From contig QLIY01000239.1 in the NCBI GenBank assembly GCA_003260075.1, forward strand, positions 51,599 to 115,598: 64,000 nucleotides of DNA, read 5' to 3'. Shown here one piece after another: positions 26,001 through 37,233 of the stretch (position 1 is its first letter; every line of letters starts with the position of its first letter). Both the position numbers and the translations under genes were made by a program. Source of the DNA: Phallusia mammillata (lineage: Eukaryota; Chordata; Ascidiacea; Phlebobranchia; Ascidiidae). The notes under the pieces are model-generated. The model was given only the letters and a program-made list of their open reading frames with translations. It was not told the DNA's origin and searched no databases.

Positions 26001-29000
26001 AAAAAACATTTTGAAAACATGAACTGAATTCGTTAAAGAACAAATAAATTTACGGTGGTGACATATTCATTCATTCATTCTTATTTTCAGTTGCGTATAC
26101 AGTTAATTGCATGCAAGTGAAATGTAATGGACAAGCAACTGGGGATGGCGAAGGGACCATATCGGTCATCGAGTCAGCCACCCGTGTGTAGCAATAAGGA
26201 TAAATGGCAAGAACGAAAAAAATAGTCACGCAATTGGAGTCATTAGATTAGATAATTAAAACTAGTCGGTGAACGTAAGTTGCGAATACGCAATTGATGT
26301 AAGCTATTGGTTCTGTAAATGTGAGTACACGTAACACGTGGTTGCTAGGAAACTGACGGAAGAAATACAAGCCAATGCGAAATGTTCACTGGACGAAAAT
26401 AATGCGGATAAAAAGTAAAAGTATTCGCAAAGTAATTTAAAAACGTTCTTACTAACCTACTACTACTGCTACTGCTTGAGCTTGATTTAGTCTTCTTGCT
26501 TCCCGCAGAACTTTCTGGAACTGAAGAACAACATGTAAAACGTTTCGCCAAAAATGCACAAAAGCTCGTTTATTGTCTTCTAAAATAAAGTATCGTGGAA
26601 CAAAAAGCACAATCCTGCCTTTTTCGCGCGTTGGTCGTAAATCAGGGCTACGATTTACGGATCAAACGAAGTTGATTTACCAGTCGAATATTAATATTAC
26701 TCAGATGACGGATATCAAGCAAACATATGTAATGACAAAGTAAACAATATCAATACAAACACGATACATGCAGTAACATCTAACAGCAAACATTGCCCAT
26801 GAAAAGATGAAGGTATTATACGATACAAATGAAAAATATTGGACAAAAGTTATATTTCAAGATAACTAAAGGGCTCAAATAGACGGAAAAGGCGACATGC
26901 GCTGCATTTAGGGCGTTTCGGCAAATAATTAAACCGGTATCGGTGATATGAAGTTATATTAGTCACACCCGTTAAGATACATTATAGTTTCACAAAGTTA
27001 TAATTGATGCTACAAAACGCAAAGATTTTTTTAGAACGTTTTGTAAACTACATGTAAAACCGAGCATAAGAAGAAAATAAATGTTGTGGGAAAAAAAACA
27101 ATAACAATGAACTGCAATGCATATTGCATCAAAAAAACTATCAAGACGTTTTTTACCTTTCTCTGAGGTGTTGGTGGCATTTGACTTTCCGCTTGTGGTG
27201 GAACGTTTTGTTATGTCGCTGTTTCTGGCACTGTGTGGCGCTGTCGGGGTACGATCAACTGGAAACAGGTTTTCAGTTGAAAAGCAAGACACGAACGTTA
27301 AATGGCTGGAACTCATAATAAGTACGATTTATCACAGACGTACAATATCTGTGTTTTAATTTCACTTTTGCAGTCATGCTTTGGATCAAGCGTATGAAAA
27401 AACAAAAAAAGTACAAACGAGCCTTGAACGTAGAGTCAAACAAAGCACGTCAAGCATAAAAAATCTGCGCTATAATCAAAAGCTAATTTTTCGATACAAA
27501 TCCAAGCGTACAAATCCTAGCATAAAATAGCATACAAAAAGATCTTGATTTTTTTCGGCATATCATTTACCGTGTGACAACAAAACTTATGTGTTCATGC
27601 ACATCTACAAATTGAAGCGTGGTTAGTTTACCAAATACAGCTTTGTTGGAAAACGACATATACCAACTATGGACACTCTATGGTAGCATATATTCATAAA
27701 ACAGGTATCACACCTTTGCCATTTTCAACACTTGTGCGTAGATTGCTGGATTTTGTTATGTTGCTTTGGTCGCCATGTAAAGAAGTACGCGAGCGGCGTC
27801 CTGTTAAAAAAACCGTCAAAGTGGAAACAACAATCTACATAGAAAAGTTCACATACCAAACATGTACGAAACCAAGCTTACACATTCAAAGATAGTTTGG
27901 GGCCATAGTGTTATTGAAGGTACTGGAATTAAAGTATAAGTGATTTTCAACCCTGGGTGCCTTCACGAGATTACATTACTTTTTGATTTGAAATTTGACT
28001 TTATTTATTTGGTGACTGGCGGCTGCAGTTACCTTCCACTACAACTGCATGGCTTAACAATGTCCGTGACTTATAAACTCCTGCCTATGCTTGGCAAAAC
28101 CTGTAACCCAGTTGTTGATTGCCAACTGATTTAGTGCGTATTTTTTTCTCAACGGTTTTCATTTTTTATTATGCATTGCTGATCGAAATTATTGTTATCA
28201 TTCACTCTAGAATGTTTATGTGACATTTCTGGTTGGTGAGGTGTCGCAAATGTTTTGAAGTATAAAATGGGTACCACAGCTCAAAACAGGTTGAAAACCA
28301 CTGAACCAAACGATAATAATTTTGTTTGCCAGGGATAAAATCATTATAGAATCGGTTTAAAGGTTCGTCCACTGACCATTTTCTTTGTCTCCTGACTTCC
28401 CTTTCATGCTACTTCGCGTCACAGGTCGTGAACGTTCACTCCTGAAAACACAAAAACAACATTGACAAGTTTAATAGACCCTTAGCACACTATTTCCTGT
28501 TAAATATTTTCCACAAGAAAATCACAGTAATGGTTTGTAAAATTTTACCGTTTTGACAATAGCTGTTGTCAACAGTGAGTTTTACTAGTCATTAGTTTTC
28601 GTTTTGCAACGACAAGTGCCTAATATGTGTTTTCGATTTAGCTTTATTTCTAAAGTTTTTTCGAGTCATTCCTGGTGAGGAGAGGCTTACCGGCGAAAAT
28701 ACTTTAAAAGCTAAATTTTCCGCTTTTTAAACGAAAAGTCTTACCCAGCAGTGCTTGAAATTTTCCTTTGACTTCTGACGCTGGCTGTAAAAATATATTT
28801 TTAGTTATATATGACATGGAAATCAAAGTAGGTTTCATAGAGTTCAGAACTATACGGCACAAACCAAACGTCTGCAAGCGTTGGCAGATTCAGTATAGAA
28901 CAAATTTCCAGCGAAGTTGAATAAAACGTCCCCCCCCCCAGACAAAAACAATATGTGTCCCCTTCAGGGAAGGGGACCCATAATGACCGTGTCTTCTGTA

Positions 29001-29943
29001 CCTAAGTTCGTTGGCAGATGATTGCACAAAAATTATATTAATCATATAAAGTGTTTTTGCCATTTCAAACAAAACGTTTTCGGGATTTTTGCCAAGATTT
29101 CTCATTTTGGAAGTGATTTGAACCCACGTAATTCCAACTCACTGCACGGGTCGTCAATAAATTTGCAACAACAAATTACGTCGGCGGAACAAGACAAAAG
29201 TTTCAAACCTGTTTCGACTTTCGTCTCCTTCTTGGGCAAAGTGTCCAAGCCTCGTGTTGGTCGGTTCACAGCGAACCACTGATCTACAGAATTTGCCGGT
29301 TCTGGCTCCTGAAAGTTTTGGGAAAATTTACTTACATAGATACTTACATCAGACAAGTCTTGCAAATACCGGTAGGTGGCGCAAAGAGCACTGGTGAATA
29401 TATAAAGCGAAAATTCTGCAAAACGCTAAGGGTCAGTGCCATTTCTGTTGCGGTGAGGTTTTATACTAAAAATTAAAAAAAAAACTTCCCCCCCCCCGGG
29501 TCGTCAATAAATTTGCAACAACAAATTACGTCGGCGGAACAAGACTAAAGTTTCAAACCTGTTTCGACTTTCGACTCCTTCTTGGGCAAAGTGTCCAAGC
29601 CTCGTGTTGGTCGGTTCACAGCAAACCACTGATCTACAGAATTTGCTGGTTCTGGCTCCTGAAAGTTTTGGGAAAATTTACTTACATAAATACTTACATC
29701 AGACAAGTCTTGTAAATACCGGTAGGTGGCGCAAAGAGCACTGGTGAATATATAAAGGGAAAATTCTGCAAAACGCTAACGGTCAGTGCCATTTCTGTTG
29801 CGGTGAGGTTTTATGATAAAAAATGTCTGGAAAACTTAGTTCCTATAACTCTTTGTTCACATGACGTTGCCACAATCGATATAACTAGGTTTTTTTTTCT
29901 TGTGCTACACACTGATTTAACCTGTAACAAAAATCTTCCAACG

Positions 29944-30012
<69 letters not shown>

Positions 30013-33000
30013 AGGATAGGGTCTAATATCAATGCAACTTGCGGAGAGGTTTTATAAAAAATCTTCCAACAAAATCAGTTAATCTTCAGACACACACTGT
30101 TTCAAAAGAGAGACACTGTGTTGGTTTATTTGTCTGCAAATATCATTTTTCTGGAAAACATTTATGGCAGGTAACATATTTTTACAGAATAATTTTTTAC
30201 AGGTAACATATTTTTACAGAATAATTTTTTACAGGTAACATATTATAAATAAGGACGCGGTTTTGCCCCAAGTTGCATTGATGAGTTATAAAAAAAGTTC
30301 TAACCTTTCTTAGGAATTAAAACGTTTTGTGGTGTCAAACGTTACTTATGCCGAAAAACATGGCTCACTGCACTGTGCAAACATGTTTCAATATTCTCGG
30401 AAGAAACTAGAAAAGTGGCTTTCTGATANGGCAGGTAACATATTTTTACAGAATTTATAAATAAGGATGAGGTTTTGCCTCAAGTTGCATTGATAAGTTA
30501 TAAAAAAGTTCTAACCTTTCTTAGGAATTAAAAGGTTTTGTGGTGTCAAACGTTACTTATGCCGAAAAACATGGCTCACTGCACTTTGTAAACATGTTTC
30601 AATATTCTGGGAAGAAAATACAAGCCAATATTGGTGTATAAAATAACGCAGTGTTTTACTGCTGTGATCGTCAAATGATATAAAACATGCGATTTACATC
30701 ACGTCCGTTCGTTTATTTTATGTTTTATACACAAACAGTGCCTTGTATTTTTTGTTGAGTATATTTAGAACCGTACATCTTATAACATGGCCCAGGTAAC
30801 ACTATTTTTCATGCAATAAACAAACGAATTTCAAGCACATAGAGAAGATCAACAAACCCTTTCGCCGGAGGTTTGTTTTTTCTTGTTTCGGCGCATTGAA
30901 GCGTAATGTTGAAGGTTCTTGGCTCCGTTGGCAACCACGTGATTCCCAGTTAAGTCAACCGTGAAGCTGGAAGGAGATCTGGGACTTTCGGGTCGTGGAG
31001 AAGAAACTAGAAAAGCAAACACAAATGTGAGTTCTTTGACATCAGCCTTATACCCAGGGTTGAATTTTTAACCCAGGGTTTGAATTGATTTTTTTTTTTT
31101 TAATTAACTTTTCTTCTGAAAAAAAAACAAAAGTTTTTGAACAACACTTTGCCATATTTTTTGCCATTTGTTCAAGCAATTACTTGTTCAGAGAAAATAC
31201 TTTGTGCATCTCACAACAGCTCAGGTCTAGGTTTACTTTTACCTGTACAGGGCTTTGACTTGTAATTGTTGAAAATAAGACAATATAAGGACATTTCTTA
31301 GAAATAAGGACAATAAAATTTTCTAAGACATGGCCCTTCCCCCCCCCCCCACAAAAACAATATGTGTCCCCTTCAGGGAAGGGGACCCATAAATATTCTT
31401 CTGAAACAAAACAAACGTTTTTGAACAACACTTTGCCATATTTTTTGCCCGAATCAATTTGTTCCAGCAATTACTTGTTCAGAGAAAATACTTTGCTCAT
31501 CTCACAACAGCTCAGGTCTAGGTTTACTTTTACTTGTGCAGGGCTTTGACTTGTAATTGTTTAAAATAAGACAATATAAGGATATTTCTTAGAAATAAGG
31601 ACAATAAAATTTTCTAAGACATGACCCTTCAAAATACAGACAAATGTTAGATATATATAAGGATGGTATGGCAACTCTCTTTACATCACATTTTTTCAGT
31701 AATTTAAGGACAGCAACTTATAGAACTAAAAGTGGTAGTTTAGTTGAAACCATTTGGGGTAAATCTGTCATTTGGCAAGAAACTGGAGGTTGAAACATTG
31801 ACACAACAATAAGTCCCACAATAATTTGCTGGGGCTACTACACACGAATCACACAGTTTACAAAAACAAGCTGTTTACTATTTTCTCCTTTCATGTGATA
31901 TTGTAATTTAATTAGGATCATTTGAAACCGTGAGAAGTTACACAGCACGGGTCACAATTTATTCAGTGCACATAATCAAGAAACAACCACAGTGTTAACA
32001 ATGTATCTACTATATCGGACCAAACAAAATAAAAAGTAAACTAGAAAGGTGGCTTTCTGATGCCCCCCCCCCTCAGTGCACATAATCAAGAAACAACCAC
32101 AGTGTTAACAATGTATCTACAATATCGGACCGAACAAAATAAAAATTAAATGAGTTTGGTAAATCCTGGTCTTGACTTAATTTGACCAGGAATTAACAGA
32201 TATAGTTCCATACAATTCAATTTTTTTATAAATCTTTGATAACTTTGATAACTGACCAAATCTTTCATAACTACATGTGTAATTATGTGTTTTTCTAGAA
32301 ATGCAAGTTAGTACTGTGTGACTGTAATTTTTGAAATTTTTTTTATTACTGTGTAAAATTTTTTTGAGTTAAATTTAGGTTTGATGTGCTTGCACTTTAT
32401 AAGGTGAAGTTGGAGTTTGTTAAATATTGTTGAGAGTCACGATATGTTTGACTTCTATGACTTTAGGTCAATTCCCCCCCCCCTGTTTTTCTAGAAATGC
32501 AAGTTAGTACTGTGTGACTGTAATTTTTGAACTACGTATCAGGGTTGTAGAGTTAAACTTAGGTTTGATGCGCTTGCACTTTATAAGGTGAAGTTGGAGT
32601 TTGTCAAATATTGTTGAGAGTCACGATATGTTTGACTTTTATGACTTTAGGTCAATTAAAAAAAAACAGGAAAAAAATTGTCAAGTGAAAGTTTAAGTCA
32701 ATATATTTTGATTGAACACACAACCTACATAAGTACAAGGACCATACTTGTTATGGAGTACTGTACCTAAACTGGACACTTCCTTAGTTGGTATTTTATC
32801 CAGTTCTTCATCTTTCTGTGTTCCTGATGCCTTTTTATGCAAACCTTTGGCAATTTTATTTTGGTGCTGGGCAGATTTTTCACTTGCTATGCTTTTCACA
32901 TCACTATTTGATTTGGCCCTTCTGGCTGTGGACACTTTGGATTCTGTTAAAAGATAGAATTTCACCATTAAAATCCAAACAACGATGGCCTTTTTTGCAG

Positions 33001-35479
33001 CGTAGTGCGCACATTTCAACATTCAAAACTGACATTAAAACAGCAAACTAAACTTTTTACCCATTAAAAAGGTGGTTATGCAAAGCCAAACACTTAATAC
33101 ACCCAATGGTAACCGTCCGAATCCTTATTTAAAGGCTTTAACTGCAGAAATAGCAAGGAAAGAACCTTTTTACAATACCCTCTCAAAAAACATAGAGTTT
33201 GAGCAGCTTTGGTCCACACTGCATGACATGTGCAAGACGCCATGCAAATCAAACTAGAAATCACCAAACTAACAGTATTTAACAATAAAAAACAAAATAC
33301 CACTTGAAGATGAAGACGATGATGATGATGAAGAGGAAGATGAGGACGAACTTTTAGATGAATCAAATATTGCTTTATCTTTAGAGAGAAGACTTTTATC
33401 ATCATCATGGCTTCTCTTTATTCTAAGAATCTACATGAAAAGATGACACTCAGTTTACTTTATAGCAACTAATCTGTCTTCCCAAAACCACAATTGGCAG
33501 GACATAACTAACTTCCAAAACACAAGGTCAGAGCCTGAAAACCTAATGTAGAGGCACAAGGTTCAGCATTTTAAAACAAGTTTTTGTTTAAAGCTGCCTA
33601 TTTGTTAGAGTAAAACTAGCATGAAATTTGTTTAAGGGCATATACAATGAAAAGAAATGAAAAATCCAATGCTCTTTTACTGTGCTACCAAGCTATGACT
33701 TCCATAACAATTACTCAAAAAAGGATTTGAAAAAGCAATAGCACTAATATTAAATCAAGCAGTTTTGCATACTTTCTGTGAAATACCTGAACATTAAAAA
33801 TGTATAGTATTAAGCAATTTTACTTTAAAGGCACAGAAAAAGATGCTTTACCCTGGCAATACTGAATGTCTGTGTGTCATATCCAAATCGAATGGAATCT
33901 CCATCTTTTAACGTTATGTACACTTGTGGTGGAAGTCGTGTCTCGTTGACAAACGTCTGTAAAAACACAAGGTACATTTGTACACATAATTCTGGGTTGA
34001 GTTATTTGAGATTACTGGTGATCTGTGTTCACAAGCGTCACAGACAACAACCACAACAAAGAAATCTGAAAGAGTACTTTGTGTTTGTTATGTCACAATA
34101 GCCTGTGGTCTTAATGTGCAACTAAAGTGAAACAAAATCCAAGCGACAGCATCCCTCAATAACTTCACAAGGCTTTTAAGCTTAAACTGTCAACAAACTT
34201 CTTAAGAGTGCGTCACAATGAAGTAGGGACAATGGTCTACAGAAACACAAATGGCATTTAATGGGGTTGGACCTAAATCTTTCATCAACAAGTTATTTTG
34301 GTGGGTTTTAAGTTTGTTCCAATTGCTAAAATTTTATATTTTTTTGCTTTACATTTAAAACAGCAGTTAGTTCATTACTGCTCTACTATTTCGAGTCCTA
34401 AAATAGTAAAACTTGTTCAAATATTATACACAAATTTCCCAAAAGCTTTTTCTTGTGGTTTTAAAATTTAGCTAATTTTTTGTGGTTAGGGACACAGTTT
34501 GGCAACAATTTACTTAAGTTACTGCTGCACATTACCAAATTAAGTTAATTCATTAGCCATTACAGTGAATTACACAATATTTTGGTTAAGGACAATGACT
34601 TCCTGGGCCACAATCCTCAGTGAATTTCCATTGGTTGTCAAATATCATAAGTGTCAGTCATAAAAAGTAATTCCATGTAAGCCCTTCACTCGAACATTTA
34701 CATAGCGCCTCTAATACCCATGGGGGCAGCTGGAGAACAGATGTTGGTACAAACTGTGTTCAGCCCACTGTCAAGTGATTAGCACAGAAATAATCTCGTA
34801 ATCTGCTCTGGAAACTATTACTTACTCCATTGGAACTTCCCAGGTCCTTGATTCTGAATGCATGCTGTAGTATGTCATAGTTCAGCACAGCATGTTGTTC
34901 ATCAACACTTCTTGACTGTACAAAACATGATGCACAATTATGCAAAAACATACCAGACATATTGCCTTGTTCACTGTTGCAACTGCAGGTCATTATCAGA
35001 ATATTTAACATGGTCGGCTGGTCACCTTACAACCTATTTTTGACATGTAAGTTCCTGTTAATAACTAATTGGACTAGGTCAAGTATGTTTATGCCATGTG
35101 ATTGACTACATTATAGATGGATTTCAAAGGTTTTCAAAACTTTTAATCATAGTCCAAATATATACTTATTTTTAAATTGATGTGTGACTTGCCATGTGCT
35201 ACACAAAATTTATTACTGCAAGGTCATAGGAAATTATTTATTACAAAAAACAACACAGTCTGTTAAAATAACATAGCCTGTTAAAATGTTTCATGGCTTA
35301 CAGTCTGGTAATTAACATATTAAACATTTAGCAAGCAAGATAGGATCACATAAAAAACTTATTTTAATCACCTTTAGTTTAACTTCACAGTCTTTTCTAC
35401 CCACGAAAAGCATTTCACGTGGCAGACGATGTCGACTTCCATCGCAGCTTGTTAAATACCAAGCCAATTCACTTGTCAT
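11031..35479 (-). CDS. CEP170: CEP170 family centrosomal protein, 25 coding exons, 1360 aa
   Basis: Exons: 35372-35479, 34826-34915, 33852-33956, 33301-33430, 32767-32943, 30858-31006, 29209-29308, 28745-28784, 28377-28441, 27714-27800, 27157-27258, 26457-26520, 25489-25621, 18929-19046, 18314-18434, 17815-18075, 16988-17708, 16502-16543, 16228-16440, 15309-15484, 14463-14542, 13875-14005, 13199-13356, 12236-12424, 11031-11553. Every junction keeps frame. The N-terminal FHA domain (residues 1-101) contains [20 protein letters not shown] and [13 protein letters not shown]. The middle is serine-rich and disordered, with an SGTYTI motif and two LRSNSFTK motifs. The C-terminus has [20 protein letters not shown] and [20 protein letters not shown], the conserved CEP170/CEP170B tail. 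In the family it is a subdistal-appendage and microtubule-binding protein. Vertebrate proteins are near 1580 aa. Exons 7, 18 and 21, and part of 24, are repeated at contig joins. Confidence 0.9.
11649..11875. repeat. Duplicated intron segment around a C run
   Basis: Positions 11649-11756 and 11768-11875 are almost identical. They are separated by eleven C residues (11757-11767) and lie in the last CEP170 intron. Confidence 0.75.
12046..13135. repeat. Duplicated segment covering part of CEP170 exon 24
   Basis: About 250 bases at 12046-12302 recur at 12867-13135 after ten C residues (12857-12866). The second copy has a 16-base insertion (CCGTTGGGTTAGTCTT) and ends at an N (13136). The unit includes the 3' part of exon 24 and its GTGAGA donor. 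The second copy lacks the exon's 5' half, so only the first is used in the gene model. Confidence 0.75.
13439..13629. mobile_element. Degenerate hAT-type non-autonomous element
   Basis: Left end CTGTGGTTACCAGCC and right end GGTTGGGAACCACTG are inverted with 12 of 15 matches. The flanking 8-mers match poorly. It lies in a CEP170 intron. Confidence 0.4.
14458..14811. repeat. Duplicated segment containing CEP170 exon 21
   Basis: About 170 bases (14458-14629) recur at 14641-14811 with few substitutions, around eleven C residues (14630-14640). Exon 21 (14463-14542) therefore has a second copy at 14645-14724 with intact splice sites. Confidence 0.75.
14826..14897 (+). tRNA. tRNA-Asp (GTC)
   Basis: A 72-base cloverleaf. 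The 7-bp acceptor stem pairs TCCTCGT with ACGGGGA, with discriminator G. The A box is TAGTATAGTGG and the B box GGTTCGATTCC. The anticodon stem CCCGC/GCGGG encloses loop CTGTCAC with anticodon GTC at 14859-14861. It closely matches the conserved metazoan tRNA-Asp sequence. There is no intron and no encoded CCA. It lies antisense to CEP170, in the intron between exons 20 and 21. Confidence 0.97.
14903..14908 (+). terminator. Pol III terminator of tRNA-Asp
   Basis: A run of six T residues starts six bases after the tRNA 3' end, the usual pol III stop signal. Confidence 0.8.
15510..15800. repeat. GCCCG-rich intronic stretch, possible transposon remnant
   Basis: The stretch is GC-rich relative to its surroundings. 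It repeats short GCCCG and AACCC words (AAGCCCGAAGCCCGGCCC, AAAGCCCGTTTAGGCCC, AACCCAACCCGG). Termini and target duplication are not clear. Confidence 0.3.
16070..16195. repeat. Duplicated segment around a C run
   Basis: About 57 bases starting GGATTCGGCGTGTTTGTACA occur on both sides of ten C residues (16127-16136), within a CEP170 intron. Confidence 0.7.
16502..16742. repeat. Duplicated segment containing CEP170 exon 18
   Basis: The segment from about 16507 recurs from 16629 after ten C residues (16619-16628). The second copy of exon 18 is cut off at its donor end by the C run, so it cannot be spliced as written. Confidence 0.75.
21210..21525. repeat. Duplicated intron segment around a C run
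   Basis: About 135 bases starting TTATGACAGACTAATAATAG occur at about 21215-21350 and again from 21372. They are separated by ten C residues and show scattered substitutions. Confidence 0.75.
23877..24208. mobile_element. hAT-type non-autonomous element (332 bp)
   Basis: Left end CAGTGGTTCTTAACTGG and right end GGGTTGAGAACTACTG are inverted. The flanks ACTTAGAC and ACTTACAC form an 8-bp target duplication with one mismatch. There is no coding capacity. Confidence 0.75.
26869..26938 (-). repeat. Copy of dispersed ~85-bp repeat family
   Basis: The forward strand reads GGGCTCAAATAGACGGAAAA, then GCGACATG, then GGGCGTTTCGGCAAATAATT. The same order is seen in the reverse complement of 52206-52290. 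It lies in a CEP170 intron. Confidence 0.5.
28930..28939. other. C run, probable gap placeholder
   Basis: Ten C residues are followed directly by a hairpin repeat that also follows the C run at 31339-31350. Confidence 0.6.
28941..28982. repeat. Hairpin repeat, copy 1
   Basis: ACAAAAACAATATG is followed by an inverted repeat: TATGTGTCCCCTTC pairs with GAAGGGGACCCATA around a 3-base loop with one mismatch. The same sequence recurs at 31351-31391. Confidence 0.65.
29148..29845. repeat. ~340-bp duplicated segment containing CEP170 exon 7
   Basis: The sequence from 29148 recurs from 29498 (offset 350) with a few substitutions, around ten C residues (29488-29497). Exon 7 (29209-29308) thus has a second copy at 29559-29658. 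The exon is 100 bases long, so including both copies would break the frame. They must be alternatives or an allelic artefact. Confidence 0.8.
29946..30012. other. C run (67), probable gap of estimated size
   Basis: A pure run of 67 C residues in a CEP170 intron. It creates false polyproline and polyglycine frames on the two strands. Confidence 0.65.
30164..30610. repeat. Tandem 33-bp repeats and a duplicated segment around an N
   Basis: CAGGTAACATATTTTTACAG recurs at a spacing of about 33 bases between 30168 and 30247. The larger block 30164-30412 is then repeated from 30430, after a single N at 30429, with small differences. Confidence 0.6.
31110..31628. repeat. Duplicated segment around a C run and hairpin repeat copy 2
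   Basis: About 225 bases (TTCTGAAA ... TTCTAAGACATG) occur before 31339 and again after 31392. Between them lie twelve C residues (31339-31350) and the hairpin repeat ACAAAAACAATATGTGTCCC (31351-31391). Confidence 0.7.
31950..32160. repeat. Duplicated segment around a C run
   Basis: CTCAGTGCACATAATCAAGA and about 55 following bases occur before and after ten C residues (32063-32072). Intronic in CEP170. Confidence 0.7.
32288..32660. repeat. Duplicated segment around a C run
   Basis: The block starting GTTTTTCTAGAAATGCAAGT (before 32474) recurs after 32483, with indels in the T-rich part. The C run at 32474-32483 has ten residues. Confidence 0.7.
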
Positions 35480-36404
35480 TGTTCAAAAAAATACAAACAA
35501 CTATAAAATATGCATATCTCTTTCAAGGAATACTGCTTTCTGCAAAAGAACACAATAAAATACTTTTCAAATAAAATTCTTACAATTGTTTGAACTTGCT
35601 TATCAAAAGTAAAAGAAATTTTTTAGGTATTGCTTGCAGAAATTGTGAAAAAGTGTACAAAAAGGGCAGGCCTCCCACTGCATTAATACAAAAAGATGTG
35701 ACAGAATAGAAGCCATGCACAATCACAGTTTTAACAGTGGTCCAATAAAAAAGACTGTGTTGAGCTTAATTATTATAATATAGAGGCAACCTTCAAAAAT
35801 ATGCAAAAGCATTATAATGAAACACAGACCTATCTCAGATAAGTCATGACATTTTGGTTGTGACAGCCAAAGGGTCAGCAGGTTTATTAGAAGAGATGTG
35901 AAAAGTGTTTAACAAGTCTTAGGTTTATTTGATACTTCAGGACTTGGAGGTGATTTAATCCAGAACGCTTTCTGATAACTGGTATGAAGATTCTATGTAG
36001 TCTAACGCTAACCTTAAAATACAAACTAGTCTGGGCTGAATATAATTGTGCAGATCAGGATAAAATCACATAAATATGTTGATAGTTAGTGCTAGTTAGG
36101 TTAGGATGAGGTTTTGTAATAACACAACATTACAACCTATTCCCTGGATAAACAGGACCACAGAGTACTTTATCCCAAATTTCCGCATGCAATTAAGAAA
36201 GTTACCAGCATTTTTTTCGAAACCAACGTGCTGATGCAGACTGGAATTTAACAATGTCCTGATGTTCAGCAGAAATTCCTGAGCAAAAAAGAAGCCCAAA
36301 ACTGCCAAGTTCTTCGAAAACTGCTAAACAGCATGTGTATAATAATAGTTTTATGGATATTGTGGATTGGACTAGGCGAATACAAACCGTGCTACACCCT
36401 ACAC

Positions 36405-37044
36405 CAGTGGTTCCCAAACTTTTTCATTATTTTGTCAAAACGTTCCTTTGCCATTATTTCGAGGGCCCGCGGTCCTTAAGCTGGAATGTGTATTTCAGAA
36501 AAACGAAAGTTGATTGCAGGAGTTTCACTAGTTATGCAAAATTGCGCATAATAATGATCTAAACTCTAAAGACAGCTTGTGACATTACAGACAAGACAAA
36601 AAGCGGTCACGTCTAAAACTGCGGGGCCACTAGGATCACTTGGCCCGCTTGGCCCAGCACTTCATGCAATTGAAAAACTGCGGGCCCACTATATCCATGG
36701 ATTGGCCCGTCTCTCGCAGGAAAAAACGGGCCAAGTGCTGGGCCAAGCGGGCCCGCAGTTTTAGACATGACCCGACAAAAAGCAGTACGATTGTGCGCGA
36801 TCAATTGCATTTTTGATAGTTGTCATTCAATAAAGGCCATTGTGTAGCAATGGAGACAGTCGATTTCTCAATTCTCTTGATTTAAACTTATTCAGTGGCA
36901 CAAACTGACGCTAAAAATCTATACTAAGATACCAGTAAGTCTAAGCTAAATAAGATTATAGAATTACTTCAACTGCTTCGCGGTCCCCCAAAAATTGCCT
37001 CACGGACCCCTAATGGACCGCGGACCCCAGTTTGGGAACCGCTG
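36405..37044. mobile_element. hAT-type non-autonomous element (640 bp) with 8-bp target duplication
   Basis: Terminal inverted repeats CAGTGGTTCCCAAACT and AGTTTGGGAACCGCTG match at 15 of 16 positions. They are flanked by the perfect 8-bp direct repeat CCCTACAC (36397-36404 and 37045-37052). There is no transposase frame. A second element is nested at 36604-36774. A reverse relative lies at 222-624. Confidence 0.9.
36604..36774. mobile_element. Nested 171-bp inverted-repeat element with its own 8-bp target duplication
   Basis: Ends CGGTCACGTCTAAAACTGCG and the inverse of CGGGTCATGTCTAAAACTGC form terminal inverted repeats of about 24 bases. The flanks are a perfect 8-bp repeat ACAAAAAG (36596-36603 and 36775-36782). 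The inside is rich in GGCCC blocks that can pair with each other. It inserted into the larger hAT element. Confidence 0.85.
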
Positions 37045-37208
37045 CCCTACACCATTTAATTTTTTGACATTTGAAGATTTGCTCACTTATAAGTGTTAAT
37101 TTATACTTGGTGAAGCTCAAAGGCAAAAAGGACAAACAAATGTCAAAACAACCTTGCTCTGAGAATGTTAACTGTTTTATATTAAAAGGAAACAACTAAC
37201 ATCAACCT

Positions 37209-37233
37209 AGACCAGACCAGACCAGACCAGACC
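37209..37233. repeat. (AGACC)5 microsatellite
   Basis: Five perfect AGACC units directly abut the left end of the next transposon remnant. Confidence 0.9.

Noticed and set aside
28140-28303. Further hAT element ending GGTTGAAAACCACTG
   Set aside because: The right end is typical, but the best left end (CAACGGTTTTCA) matches poorly and no 8-bp duplication is visible, so boundaries cannot be supported. The same holds for an end at 15256-15270.
29803-30057. Open frames with long polyproline or polyglycine (also at 7057-7429, 45502-45771, 54921-55274)
   Set aside because: The homopeptides come only from C or G runs that look like gap placeholders. The rest of each frame has no domain or splice support.
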